Positions 41,507-51,383 of a stretch of 64,000 nt of DNA are shown piece by piece (the first letter of the stretch is position 1; each line of letters begins with the position of its first letter). The stretch is from positions 124,001-188,000 of the forward strand of contig JBBELK010000109.1 in assembly GCA_037783545.1 (NCBI GenBank). Reading direction: 5' to 3'. The notes below the pieces were generated by a model. The model saw nothing but the letters and a program-made list of their open reading frames with translations. It had not been told where the DNA came from and ran no database searches. Both the position numbers and the translations under genes were made by a program. Origin of the DNA: Henricia sp. BOLD:AAB3569 (Eukaryota; Echinodermata; Asteroidea; Spinulosida; Echinasteridae).

Positions 41507-42200
41507 TAGACATTTGCGTCCACCCAGTCGTATGGTACTGAGTTTATAACACATTTTTCGATCGTTTGGTATCAAATTCGATTTGAGGGACAGCGGATTT
41601 TTTGTCCGTCCAATATTTGGCATCGAGCACATCGTTCAAAGTTTAATCTCACAACGCTTAATTGCGTCCACCCAGTCGTATGGTACTGAGTTTATAACAC
41701 ATTTTATTCGATCGTTTGGTATCGAATTCGATTTGAGGGACAGCGGATTTTTTGTCCGTCCAATATTTGGCATCGAGCACATCGTTCAAAGTTTAATCTC
41801 ACAACGCTTAATTGTTGATCTTTCCACACCGGAACTGGCAATCGTAATTTGTTATTTAATACATTTTTACTTTTGTTGTTTTTTCCGCGTTCCGCGCGCA
41901 CCGAAGGCCAATAAACGTCTATTTGAGGCGGCATAGACATTTGCGTATACCCAGTCGTATGGCACTGAGTTTTTAACACATTTTATTCGATCGTTTGGTA
42001 TCGAATTCGATTTGAGGGACAGCGGATTTTTTGTCCGTCCAATATTTAGCATCGAGCACATCGTTCAAAGTTTAATCTCACAATGCTTAATTGTTGATCT
42101 TTCCACACCGGAACTGGCAATCGTAATTTGTTATTTAATACCTTTTTACCTTTGTTGTTTTTTGTTTCCCCTTTGCCCTTTCTTTTGCGACTTTCTATAG
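41507..42200 (+). repeat. Internal direct repeats, three copies
   Basis: A motif running from CCCAGTCGTATGG to CACAACGCTTAATT occurs three times, with successive starts offset by 148 and 279 bp. The last two copies also share a downstream stretch (TTGATCTTTCCACACCGG and beyond). They lie between the gag-like frame and B1, with no frame of known family. Confidence 0.85.
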
Positions 42201-42203
42201 ACT

Positions 42204-42339
42204 ACAGCAAGGTTCACACAACGACCTAGCCACTGTTCACCATTGGAAACATTTGACCTGTTTTTGTCCTTTTCTTGTCTCACATGAGGTATAAATAGAA
42301 AAGAAATGAATTTTCTGACGGAAGTATGGAGGAAGAAAG
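42204..42339 (+). repeat. Split direct repeat B1
   Basis: 136 bp, same as B2; joins A2 directly. Confidence 0.92.
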
Positions 42340-42482
42340 TGGAATTTCTTTTCGTTTTAGAACGACAGGTGCCAGTGTATACACACTGAACACAATAGAA
42401 TTACATAACAACTGGCTATATAAACGCCACGTTTGCTTCAGTAGCTCACTCTCGGTCAACCGTGTCAACTTTGCAGTACAAT
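42340..42482 (+). repeat. Split direct repeat A2
   Basis: 143 bp, same as A1. Confidence 0.92.
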
Positions 42483-42890
42483 CCCGCCCACCCCATTTTC
42501 CCACTTCAATCAGAATTCGGACCTGGGGAGTGCACCCCTGTCGAGTGCCCTGGATGCACCCACGTTTCCTCCAATGGCTGGGGGTTTTTCGTGGCCACCG
42601 AGCGCCAGCACACATTGCTGGTCCGACACTCGACCCGAATTCAGTTCAGTTCCGAGACACTTTATTGTCGAGACCTAGATACTGTGAACTTTTTTATTGT
42701 TTACAGCTCGCAATTCATACATCCAACTTGGTTCAGATGCTAGTTTGATAGCCTCTAAATCGATAGGCCTTTAACACGGCTTACACCAGACGTGTATAAT
42801 TATTGTTTTCAACCACATTTGAAGGACATTACATTTGTGCATATAATTTGATCCTAATCAAGCTGATTAGCGGAGTTTAAAATAAATCGA
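42483..42890 (+). other. Unique stretch between A2 and B2
   Basis: 408 bp. A 93-codon frame starting inside A2 continues into it, but no motif is recognised. Confidence 0.5.
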
Positions 42891-43026
42891 ACAGCAAGGT
42901 TCACACAACGACCTAGCCACTGTTCACCATTGGAAACATTTGACCTGTTTTTGTCCTTTTCTTGTCTCACATGAGGTATAAATAGAAAAGAAATGAATTT
43001 TCTGACGGAAGTATGGAGGAAGAAAG
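42891..43026 (+). repeat. Split direct repeat B2
   Basis: 136 bp at the 3' end of the element. Confidence 0.92.
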
Positions 43027-43134
43027 AAAATGTTCTTCGCGATGTTGTTAGGTTCACTAATTGCTGATTTCAAGAATGTACCCTGCAAACCTGGAAAAAA
43101 AAGAGTTGATGCTCAACCGTCTTTGCAAGCGTCT

Positions 43135-43207
43135 CGCCCGATAAGGGACTTGAACCCTTGACCCTCAGATTAAAAGTCTGATGCTCTACCGACTGAGCTA
43201 ACCGGGC
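43135..43207 (-). tRNA. tRNA-Lys(TTT)
   Basis: Canonical. Confidence 0.96.
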
Positions 43208-43323
43208 TCTAAAAACCGCTCTTCCATGTAACAAGAAATTAGCTTACATTTTACCAGCATCGTCTGACGATACAGACATGTTGAAAAAAATCCGGGGAGT
43301 GACGACAACGATCAGCACGTCTT

Positions 43324-43406
43324 CCTTCGATAGCTCAGTTGGTAGAGCGGTGGACTGTAGTAACATTGATATCCATAGGTCGCTGGTTCAAATCCGGCTC
43401 GAAGGA
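43324..43406 (+). tRNA. tRNA-Tyr(GTA)
   Basis: Canonical; partner Lys at 43135. Confidence 0.96.
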
Positions 43407-43726
43407 ACTGTTTCGTTTTGAAATTTAGGTTTGTAGTTACGGCACAAAGCTAGGCATCAGGATGCGCATGTACGTCCCTGCATGTGTGATTCATCCCCTT
43501 CTTTACAAAATGTACGTGCCCTCCTCGCTGTAGCCGACAACGGAAATGAAATCAGCGTGGCAATGTTTCCTTTACTGCATGTTTCTTTTTCGTGACGACG
43601 GTCTGGGTGAAAATGTTCTTCGCGATGTTGTTAGGTTCACTAATTGCTGATTTCAAGAATGTACCCTGCAAACCTTCCTAAAATTGGGAAAAAAAAGTTG
43701 ATGCTCAACCGTCTTTGCAAGCATCT

Positions 43727-43784
43727 CGCCCGATAAGGGACTTGAACCCTTGACCCTCAGATTAAAAGACTGAGCTAACCGGGC
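43727..43784 (-). pseudogene. tRNA-Lys, 15-nt deletion type
   Basis: Same deletion as at 30051. Confidence 0.93.
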
Positions 43785-43900
43785 TCTGAAAACCGCTCTT
43801 CCATGTAACAAGAAATTAGCTTACATTTTACCAGCATCGTCTGACGATACAGACATGTTGAAAAAAATCCGGGGAGTGACGACAACGATCAGCACGTCTT

Positions 43901-43983
43901 CCTTCGATAGCTCAGTTGGTAGAGCGGTGGACTGTAGTAACATTGATATCCATAGGTCGCTGGTTCAAATCCGGCTCGAAGGA
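43901..43983 (+). tRNA. tRNA-Tyr(GTA)
   Basis: Canonical; partner deleted Lys at 43727. Confidence 0.96.
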
Positions 43984-44303
43984 ACTGTTTCGTTTTGAAA
44001 TTTAGGTTTGTAGTTACGGCACAAAGCTAGGCATCAGGATGCGCATGTACGTCCCTGCATGTGTGATTCATCCCCTTCTTTACAAAATGTACGTGCCCTC
44101 CTCGCTGTAGCCGACAACGGAAATGAAATCAGCGTGGCAATGTTTCCTTTACTGCATGTTTCTTTTTCGTGACGACGGTCTGGGTGAAAATGTTCTTCGC
44201 GATGTTGTTAGGTTCACTAATTGCTGATTTCAAGAATGTACCCTGCAAACCTTCCTAAAATTGGGAAAAAAAAGTTGATGCTCAACCGTCTTTGCAAGCA
44301 TCT

Positions 44304-44361
44304 CGCCCGATAAGGGACTTGAACCCTTGACCCTCAGATTAAAAGACTGAGCTAACCGGGC
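44304..44361 (-). pseudogene. tRNA-Lys, 15-nt deletion type
   Basis: Same deletion as at 30051. Confidence 0.93.
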
Positions 44362-44477
44362 TCTGAAAACCGCTCTTCCATGTAACAAGAAATTAGCTTA
44401 CATTTTACCAGCATCGTCTGACGATACAGACATGTTGAAAAAAATCCGGGGAGTGACGACAACGATCAGCACGTCTT

Positions 44478-44560
44478 CCTTCGATAGCTCAGTTGGTAGA
44501 GCGGTGGACTGTAGTAACATTGATATCCATAGGTCGCTGGTTCAAATCCGGCTCGAAGGA
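44478..44560 (+). tRNA. tRNA-Tyr(GTA)
   Basis: Canonical; partner deleted Lys at 44304. Confidence 0.96.
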
Positions 44561-44871
44561 ACTGTTTCGTTTTGAAATTTAGGTTTGTAGTTACGGCACA
44601 AAGCTAGGCATCAGGATGCGCATGTACGTCCCTGCATGTGTGATTCATCCCCTTCTTTACAAAATGTACGTGCCCTCCTCGCTGTAGCCGACAACGGAAA
44701 TGAAATCAGCGTGGCAATGTTTCCTTTACTGCATGTTTCTTTTTCGTGACGACGGTCTGAGATGAAAATGTTCTTCGCGATGTTGTTAGGTTCACTAATT
44801 GCTGATTTCAAGAATGTACCCTGCAAACCTGGAAAAAAAGAGTTGATGCTCAACCGTCTTTGCAAGCATCT

Positions 44872-44944
44872 CGCCCGATAAGGGACTTGAACCCTTGACC
44901 CTCAGATTAAAAGTCTGATGCTCTACCGACTGAGCTAACCGGGC
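44872..44944 (-). tRNA. tRNA-Lys(TTT)
   Basis: Canonical. Confidence 0.96.
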
Positions 44945-45060
44945 TCTGAAAACCGCTCTTCCATGTAACAAGAAATTAGCTTACATTTTACCAGCATCGT
45001 CTGACGATACAGACATGTTGAAAAAAATCCGGGGAGTGACGACAACGATCAGCACGTCTT

Positions 45061-45143
45061 CCTTCGATAGCTCAGTTGGTAGAGCGGTGGACTGTAGTAA
45101 CATTGATATCCATAGGTCGCTGGTTCAAATCCGGCTCGAAGGA
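45061..45143 (+). tRNA. tRNA-Tyr(GTA)
   Basis: Canonical; partner Lys at 44872. Confidence 0.96.
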
Positions 45144-45464
45144 ACTGTTTCGTTTTGAAATTTAGGTTTGTAGTTACGGCACAAAGCTAGGCATCAGGAT
45201 GCGCATGTACGTCCCTGCATGTGTGATTCATCCCCTTCTTTACAAAATGTACGTGCCCTCCTCGCTGTAGCCGACAACGGAAATGAAATCAGCGTGGCAA
45301 TGTTTCCTTTACTGCATGTTTCTTTTTCGTGACGACGGTCTGAGATGAAAATGTTCTTCGCGATGTTGTTAGGTTCACTAATTGCTGATTTCAAGAATGT
45401 ACCCTGCAAACCTTCCTAAAATTGGAAAAAAAGAGTTGATGCTCAACCGTCTTTGCAAGCGTCT

Positions 45465-45537
45465 CGCCCGATAAGGGACTTGAACCCTTGACCCTCAGAT
45501 TAAAAGTCTGATGCTCTACCGACTGAGCTAACCGGGC
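45465..45537 (-). tRNA. tRNA-Lys(TTT)
   Basis: Canonical. Confidence 0.96.
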
Positions 45538-45654
45538 TCTAAAAACCGCTCTTCCATGTAACAAAAAAATTAGCTTACATTTTACCAGCATCGTCTGACG
45601 ATACAGACATGTTGAAAAAAATCCGGGGAGTGACGACAACGATCAGCACGTCTT

Positions 45655-45737
45655 CCTTCGATAGCTCAGTTGGTAGAGCGGTGGACTGTAGTAACATTGA
45701 TATCCATAGGTCGCTGGTTCAAATCCGGCTCGAAGGA
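45655..45737 (+). tRNA. tRNA-Tyr(GTA)
   Basis: Canonical; partner Lys at 45465. Confidence 0.96.
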
Positions 45738-45970
45738 ACTGTTTCGTTTTGAAATTTAGGTTTGTAGTTACGGCACAAAGCTAGGCATCAGGATGCGCAT
45801 GTACGTCCCTGCATGTGTGATTCATCCCCTTCTTTACAAAATGTACGTGCCCTCCTGGAGATGAAAATGTTCTTCGCGATGTTGTTAGGTTCACTAATTG
45901 CTGATTTCAAGAATGTACCCTGCAAACCTGGAAAAAAAGAGTTGATGCTCAACCGTCTTTGCAAGCATCT

Positions 45971-46028
45971 CGCCCGATAAGGGACTTGAACCCTTGACCC
46001 TCAGATTAAAAGACTGAGCTAACCGGGC
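45971..46028 (-). pseudogene. tRNA-Lys, 15-nt deletion type
   Basis: Same deletion as at 30051, in a 490-bp unit. Confidence 0.93.
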
Positions 46029-46144
46029 TCTGAAAACCGCTCTTCCATGTAACAAGAAATTAGCTTACATTTTACCAGCATCGTCTGACGATACAGACAT
46101 GTTGAAAAAAATCCGGGGAGTGACGACAACGATCAGCACGTCTT

Positions 46145-46227
46145 CCTTCGATAGCTCAGTTGGTAGAGCGGTGGACTGTAGTAACATTGATATCCATAGG
46201 TCGCTGGTTCAAATCCGGCTCGAAGGA
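46145..46227 (+). tRNA. tRNA-Tyr(GTA)
   Basis: Canonical; partner deleted Lys at 45971. Confidence 0.96.
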
Positions 46228-46460
46228 ACTGTTTCGTTTTGAAATTTAGGTTTGTAGTTACGGCACAAAGCTAGGCATCAGGATGCGCATGTACGTCCCT
46301 GCATGTGTGATTCATCCCCTTCTTTACAAAATGTACGTGCCCTCCTGGAGATGAAAATGTTCTTCGCGATGTTGTTAGGTTCACTAATTGCTGATTTCAA
46401 GAATGTACCCTGCAAACCTGGAAAAAAAGAGTTGATGCTCAACCGTCTTTGCAAGCATCT

Positions 46461-46518
46461 CGCCCGATAAGGGACTTGAACCCTTGACCCTCAGATTAAA
46501 AGACTGAGCTAACCGGGC
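46461..46518 (-). pseudogene. tRNA-Lys, 15-nt deletion type
   Basis: Same deletion as at 30051, second 490-bp unit in tandem. Confidence 0.93.
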
Positions 46519-46634
46519 TCTGAAAACCGCTCTTCCATGTAACAAGAAATTAGCTTACATTTTACCAGCATCGTCTGACGATACAGACATGTTGAAAAAA
46601 ATCCGGGGAGTGACGACAACGATCAGCACGTCTT

Positions 46635-46717
46635 CCTTCGATAGCTCAGTTGGTAGAGCGGTGGACTGTAGTAACATTGATATCCATAGGTCGCTGGTTC
46701 AAATCCGGCTCGAAGGA
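46635..46717 (+). tRNA. tRNA-Tyr(GTA)
   Basis: Canonical; partner deleted Lys at 46461. Confidence 0.96.
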
Positions 46718-47028
46718 ACTGTTTCGTTTTGAAATTTAGGTTTGTAGTTACGGCACAAAGCTAGGCATCAGGATGCGCATGTACGTCCCTGCATGTGTGA
46801 TTCATCCCCTTCTTTACAAAATGTACGTGCCCTCCTCGCTGTAGCCGACAACGGAAATGAAATCAGCGTGGCAATGTTTCCTTTACTGCATGTTTCTTTT
46901 TCGTGACGACGGTCTGAGATGAAAATGTTCTTCGCGATGTTGTTAGGTTCACTAATTGCTGATTTCAAGAATGTACCCTGCAAACCTGGAAAAAAAGAGT
47001 TGATGCTCAACCGTCTTTGCAAGCATCT

Positions 47029-47101
47029 CGCCCGATAAGGGACTTGAACCCTTGACCCTCAGATTAAAAGTCTGATGCTCTACCGACTGAGCTAACCGGG
47101 C
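47029..47101 (-). tRNA. tRNA-Lys(TTT)
   Basis: Canonical. Confidence 0.96.
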
Positions 47102-47217
47102 TCTGAAAACCGCTCTTCCATGTAACAAGAAATTAGCTTACATTTTACCAGCATCGTCTGACGATACAGACATGTTGAAAAAAATCCGGGGAGTGACGAC
47201 AACGATCAGCACGTCTT

Positions 47218-47300
47218 CCTTCGATAGCTCAGTTGGTAGAGCGGTGGACTGTAGTAACATTGATATCCATAGGTCGCTGGTTCAAATCCGGCTCGAAGGA
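47218..47300 (+). tRNA. tRNA-Tyr(GTA)
   Basis: Canonical; partner Lys at 47029. Confidence 0.96.
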
Positions 47301-47611
47301 ACTGTTTCGTTTTGAAATTTAGGTTTGTAGTTACGGCACAAAGCTAGGCATCAGGATGCGCATGTACGTCCCTGCATGTGTGATTCATCCCCTTCTTTAC
47401 AAAATGTACGTGCCCTCCTCGCTGTAGCCGACAACGGAAATGAAATCAGCGTGGCAATGTTTCCTTTACTGCATGTTTCTTTTTCGTGACGACGGTCTGA
47501 GATGAAAATGTTCTTCGCGATGTTGTTAGGTTCACTAATTGCTGATTTCAAGAATGTACCCTGCAAACCTGGAAAAAAAGAGTTGATGCTCAACCGTCTT
47601 TGCAAGCATCT

Positions 47612-47684
47612 CGCCCGATAAGGGACTTGAACCCTTGACCCTCAGATTAAAAGTCTGATGCTCTACCGACTGAGCTAACCGGGC
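47612..47684 (-). tRNA. tRNA-Lys(TTT)
   Basis: Canonical. Confidence 0.96.
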
Positions 47685-47800
47685 TCTGAAAACCGCTCTT
47701 CCATGTAACAAGAAATTAGCTTACATTTTACCAGCATTGTCTGACGATACAGACATGTTGAAAAAAATCCGGGGAGTGACGACAACGATCAGCACGTCTT

Positions 47801-47883
47801 CCTTCGATAGCTCAGTTGGTAGAGCGGTGGACTGTAGTAACATTGATATCCATAGGTCGCTGGTTCAAATCCGGCTCGAAGGA
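47801..47883 (+). tRNA. tRNA-Tyr(GTA)
   Basis: Canonical; partner Lys at 47612. Confidence 0.96.
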
Positions 47884-48116
47884 ACTGTTTCGTTTTGAAA
47901 TTTAGGTTTGTAGTTACGGCACAAAGCTAGGCATCAGGATGCGCATGTACGTCCCTGCATGTGTGATTCATCCCCTTCTTTACAAAATGTACGTGCCCTC
48001 CTGGAGATGAAAATGTTCTTCGCGATGTTGTTAGGTTCACTAATTGCTGATTTCAAGAATGTACCCTGCAAACCTGGAAAAAAAGAGTTGATGCTCAACC
48101 GTCTTTGCAAGCGTCT

Positions 48117-48189
48117 CGCCCGATAAGGGACTTGAACCCTTGACCCTCAGATTAAAAGTCTGATGCTCTACCGACTGAGCTAACCGGGC
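48117..48189 (-). tRNA. tRNA-Lys(TTT)
   Basis: Canonical; short-type unit. Confidence 0.96.
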
Positions 48190-48305
48190 TCTGAAAACCG
48201 CTCTTCCATGTAACAAGAAATTAGCTTACATTTTACCAGCATCGTCTGACGATACAGACATGTTGAAAAAAATCCGGGGAGTGACGACAACGATCAGCAC
48301 GTCTT

Positions 48306-48388
48306 CCTTCGATAGCTCAGTTGGTAGAGCGGTGGACTGTAGTAACATTGATATCCATAGGTCGCTGGTTCAAATCCGGCTCGAAGGA
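48306..48388 (+). tRNA. tRNA-Tyr(GTA)
   Basis: Canonical; partner Lys at 48117. Confidence 0.96.
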
Positions 48389-48709
48389 ACTGTTTCGTTT
48401 TGAAATTTAGGTTTGTAGTTACGGCACAAAGCTAGGCATCAGGATGCGCATGTACGTCCCTGCATGTGTGATTCATCCCCTTCTTTACAAAATGTACGTG
48501 CCCTCCTCGCTGTAGCCGACAACGGAAATGAAATCAGCGTGGCAATGTTTCCTTTACTGCATGTTTCTTTTTCGTGACGACGGTCTGAGATGAAAATGTT
48601 CTTCGCGATGTTGTTAGGTTCACTAATTGCTGATTTCAAGAATGTACCCTGCAAACCTTCCTAAAATTGGAAAAAAAGAGTTGATGCTCAACCGTCTTTG
48701 CAAGCGTCT

Positions 48710-48782
48710 CGCCCGATAAGGGACTTGAACCCTTGACCCTCAGATTAAAAGTCTGATGCTCTACCGACTGAGCTAACCGGGC
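48710..48782 (-). tRNA. tRNA-Lys(TTT)
   Basis: Canonical. Confidence 0.96.
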
Positions 48783-48899
48783 TCTAAAAACCGCTCTTCC
48801 ATGTAACAAAAAAATTAGCTTACATTTTACCAGCATCGTCTGACGATACAGACATGTTGAAAAAAATCCGGGGAGTGACGACAACGATCAGCACGTCTT

Positions 48900-48982
48900 C
48901 CTTCGATAGCTCAGTTGGTAGAGCGGTGGACTGTAGTAACATTGATATCCATAGGTCGCTGGTTCAAATCCGGCTCGAAGGA
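48900..48982 (+). tRNA. tRNA-Tyr(GTA)
   Basis: Canonical; partner Lys at 48710. Confidence 0.96.
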
Positions 48983-49215
48983 ACTGTTTCGTTTTGAAAT
49001 TTAGGTTTGTAGTTACGGCACAAAGCTAGGCATCAGGATGCGCATGTACGTCCCTGCATGTGTGATTCATCCCCTTCTTTACAAAATGTACGTGCCCTCC
49101 TGGAGATGAAAATGTTCTTCGCGATGTTGTTAGGTTCACTAATTGCTGATTTCAAGAATGTACCCTGCAAACCTGGAAAAAAAGAGTTGATGCTCAACCG
49201 TCTTTGCAAGCGTCT

Positions 49216-49288
49216 CGCCCGATAAGGGACTTGAACCCTTGACCCTCAGATTAAAAGTCTGATGCTCTACCGACTGAGCTAACCGGGC
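49216..49288 (-). tRNA. tRNA-Lys(TTT)
   Basis: Canonical; short-type unit. Confidence 0.96.
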
Positions 49289-49403
49289 TCTGAAAACCGC
49301 TCTTCCATGTAACAAGAAATTAGCTTACATTTTACCAGCATCGTCTGACGATACAGACATGTTGAAAAACATCCGGGGAGTGACGACAACGATCAGCACG
49401 TCG

Positions 49404-49486
49404 CCTTCGATAGCTCAGTTGGTAGAGCGGTGGACTGTACTAACATTGATATCCATAGGTCGCTGGTTCAAATCCGGCTCGAAGGA
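49404..49486 (+). tRNA. tRNA-Tyr(GTA), base-37 variant
   Basis: G37 is C, and the 5' flank differs (GTCGCC instead of GTCTTCC). Base 37 is normally a modified G in tRNA-Tyr and borders the intron. Partner Lys at 49216. Confidence 0.85.
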
Positions 49487-49808
49487 ACTGTTTCGTTTTG
49501 AAATTTAGGTTTGTAGTTACGGCACAAAGCTAGGCATCAGGATGCGCATGTACGTCCCTGCATGTGTGATTCATCCCCTTTTATTACAAAATGTACGTGC
49601 CCTCCTCGCTGTAGCCGACAACGGAAATGAAATCAGCGTGGCAATGTTTCCTTTACTTCATGTTTCTTTTTCGTGACGACGGTCTGAGATGAAAATGTTC
49701 TTCGCGATGTTGTTAGGTTCACTAATTGCTGATTTCAAGAATGTACCCTGCAAACCTTCCTAAAATTGGAAAAAAAGAGTTGATGCTCAACCGTCTTTGC
49801 AAGCGTCT

Positions 49809-49881
49809 CGCCCGATAAGGGACTTGAACCCTTGACCCTCAGATTAAAAGTCTGATGCTCTACCGACTGAGCTAACCGGGC
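49809..49881 (-). tRNA. tRNA-Lys(TTT), unit without Tyr
   Basis: Canonical gene; its upstream flank breaks into a T-rich join at about 49920, so Tyr is lost. Confidence 0.94.
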
Positions 49882-50085
49882 TCTGAAAACCGCTCTTCCA
49901 TGTAACAAGAAATTAGCTTACTCTTTTTTTTTATGCATGTTTCTTTTTCGTGACGACGGTCTGAGATGAAAATGTTCTTCGCGATGTTGTTAGGTTCACT
50001 AATTGCTGATTTCAAGAATGTACCCTGCAAACCTTCCTAAAATTGGAAAAAAAGAGTTGATGCTCAACCGTCTTTGCAAGCGTCT

Positions 50086-50158
50086 CGCCCGATAAGGGAC
50101 TTGAACCCTTGACCCTCCGATTAAAAGTCTGATGCTCTACCGACTGAGCTAACCGGGC
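50086..50158 (-). tRNA. tRNA-Lys(TTT), stem variant, unit without Tyr
   Basis: T41 is G, making an A-G mismatch in the anticodon stem. The Tyr partner is deleted at about 50214. Confidence 0.8.
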
Positions 50159-50519
50159 TCTGAAAACCGCTCTTCCATGTAACAAGAAAATTAGCTTACA
50201 TTTTACCAGCATCATTTAGGTTTGTAGTTACGGCACAAAGCTAGGCATCAGGATGCGCATGTACGTCCCTGCATGTGTGATTCATCCCCTTCTTTACAAA
50301 ATGTACGTGCCCTCCTCGCTGTAGCCGACAACGGAAATGAAATCAGCGTGGCAATGTTTCCTTTACTGCATGTTTCTTTTTCGTGACGACGGTCTGAGAT
50401 GAAAATGTTCTTCGCGATGTTGTTAGGTTCACTAATTGCTGATTTCAAGAATGTACCCTGCAAACCTTCCTAAAATTGGAAAAAAAAGAGTTGATGCTCA
50501 ACCGTCTTTGCAAGCGTCT

Positions 50520-50592
50520 CGCCCGATAAGGGACTTGAACCCTTGACCCTCAGATTAAAAGTCTGATGCTCTACCGACTGAGCTAACCGGGC
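50520..50592 (-). tRNA. tRNA-Lys(TTT)
   Basis: Canonical. Confidence 0.96.
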
Positions 50593-50708
50593 TCTGAAAA
50601 CCGCTCTTCCATGTAACAAGAAATTAGCTTACATTTTACCAGCATCGTCTGACGATACAGACATGTTGACAAAAATCCGGGGAGTGACGACAACGATCGG
50701 CACGTCTT

Positions 50709-50791
50709 CCTTCGATAGCTCAGTTGGTAGAGCGGTGGACTGTAATAACATTGATATCCATAGGTCGCTGGTTCAAATCCGGCTCGAAGGA
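50709..50791 (+). tRNA. tRNA-Tyr(GTA), base-37 variant
   Basis: G37 is A. Partner Lys at 50520. Confidence 0.87.
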
Positions 50792-51112
50792 ACTGTTTCG
50801 TTTTGAAATTTAGGTTTGTAGTTACGGCACAAAGCTAGGCATCAGGATGCGCATGTACGTCCCTGCATGTGTGATTCATCCCCTTCTTTACAAAATGTAC
50901 GTGCCCTCCTCGCTGTAGCCGACAACGGAAATGAAATCAGCGTGGCAATGTTTCCTTTACTGCATGTTTCTTTTTCGTGACGACGGTCTGAGATGAAAAT
51001 GTTCTTCGCGATGTTGTTAGGTTCACTAATTGCTGATTTCAAGAATGTACCCTGCAAACCTTCCTAAAATTGGAAAAAAAGAGTTGATGCTCAACCGTCT
51101 TTGCAAGCGTCT

Positions 51113-51185
51113 CGCCCGATAAGGGACTTGAACCCTTGACCCTCCGATTAAAAGTCTGATGCTCTACCGACTGAGCTAACCGGGC
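51113..51185 (-). tRNA. tRNA-Lys(TTT), stem variant, unit without Tyr
   Basis: Twin of the copy at 50086, 1,027 bp away, with the same Tyr-deleting junction. Confidence 0.8.
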
Positions 51186-51303
51186 TCTGAAAACCGCTCT
51201 TCCATGTAACAAGAAAATTAGCTTACATTTTACCAGCATCATTTAGGTTTGTAGTTACGGCACAAAGCTAGGCATCAGGATGCGCATGTACGTCCCTGCA
51301 TGT

Positions 51304-51383
51304 ATCTGTATCTGTAGCATACTGCAAACAAACTCCACAAACGGGATATACGGTTGCAGGTGCGTAGTGGCTAGCGGGACGTT
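51304..51383 (-). other. LINE 3' UTR and hexamer tail
   Basis: 80 bp after the stop codon, ending in two copies of ACAGAT on the minus strand next to the insertion point. Confidence 0.75.

Larger units (their letters stand above)
40952..43026 (+). mobile_element. Non-autonomous Ngaro-like element with split direct repeats
   Basis: 2,075-bp element, plus strand. Layout: A1 (40952-41094), inner region with a short gag-like frame, B1 (42204-42339) abutting A2 (42340-42482), a 408-bp unique stretch, B2 (42891-43026). It splits a short-type spacer exactly between GAGATG and AAAATG with no target duplication. The repeats are unrelated to those of the element at 24 kb, but the architecture and a gag block are shared. 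It has no recombinase or reverse transcriptase, so it would need a helper. As read, both repeat pairs match throughout, implying a recent insertion. Confidence 0.87.
43027..51303. repeat. Tandem array, segment 4: mixed unit sizes
   Basis: Same mixture of unit types as segment 3. Near 49.9-51.2 kb three units have lost tRNA-Tyr, two of them through an identical junction 1,027 bp apart. A short T-rich join near 49.92 kb has no counterpart elsewhere. Confidence 0.95.

Noticed and set aside
41179-41523. 114-codon minus-strand frame in the second Ngaro-like element
   Set aside because: It is antisense to the gag-like frame that shares a block with the element at 26.7 kb; that frame is the better explanation.
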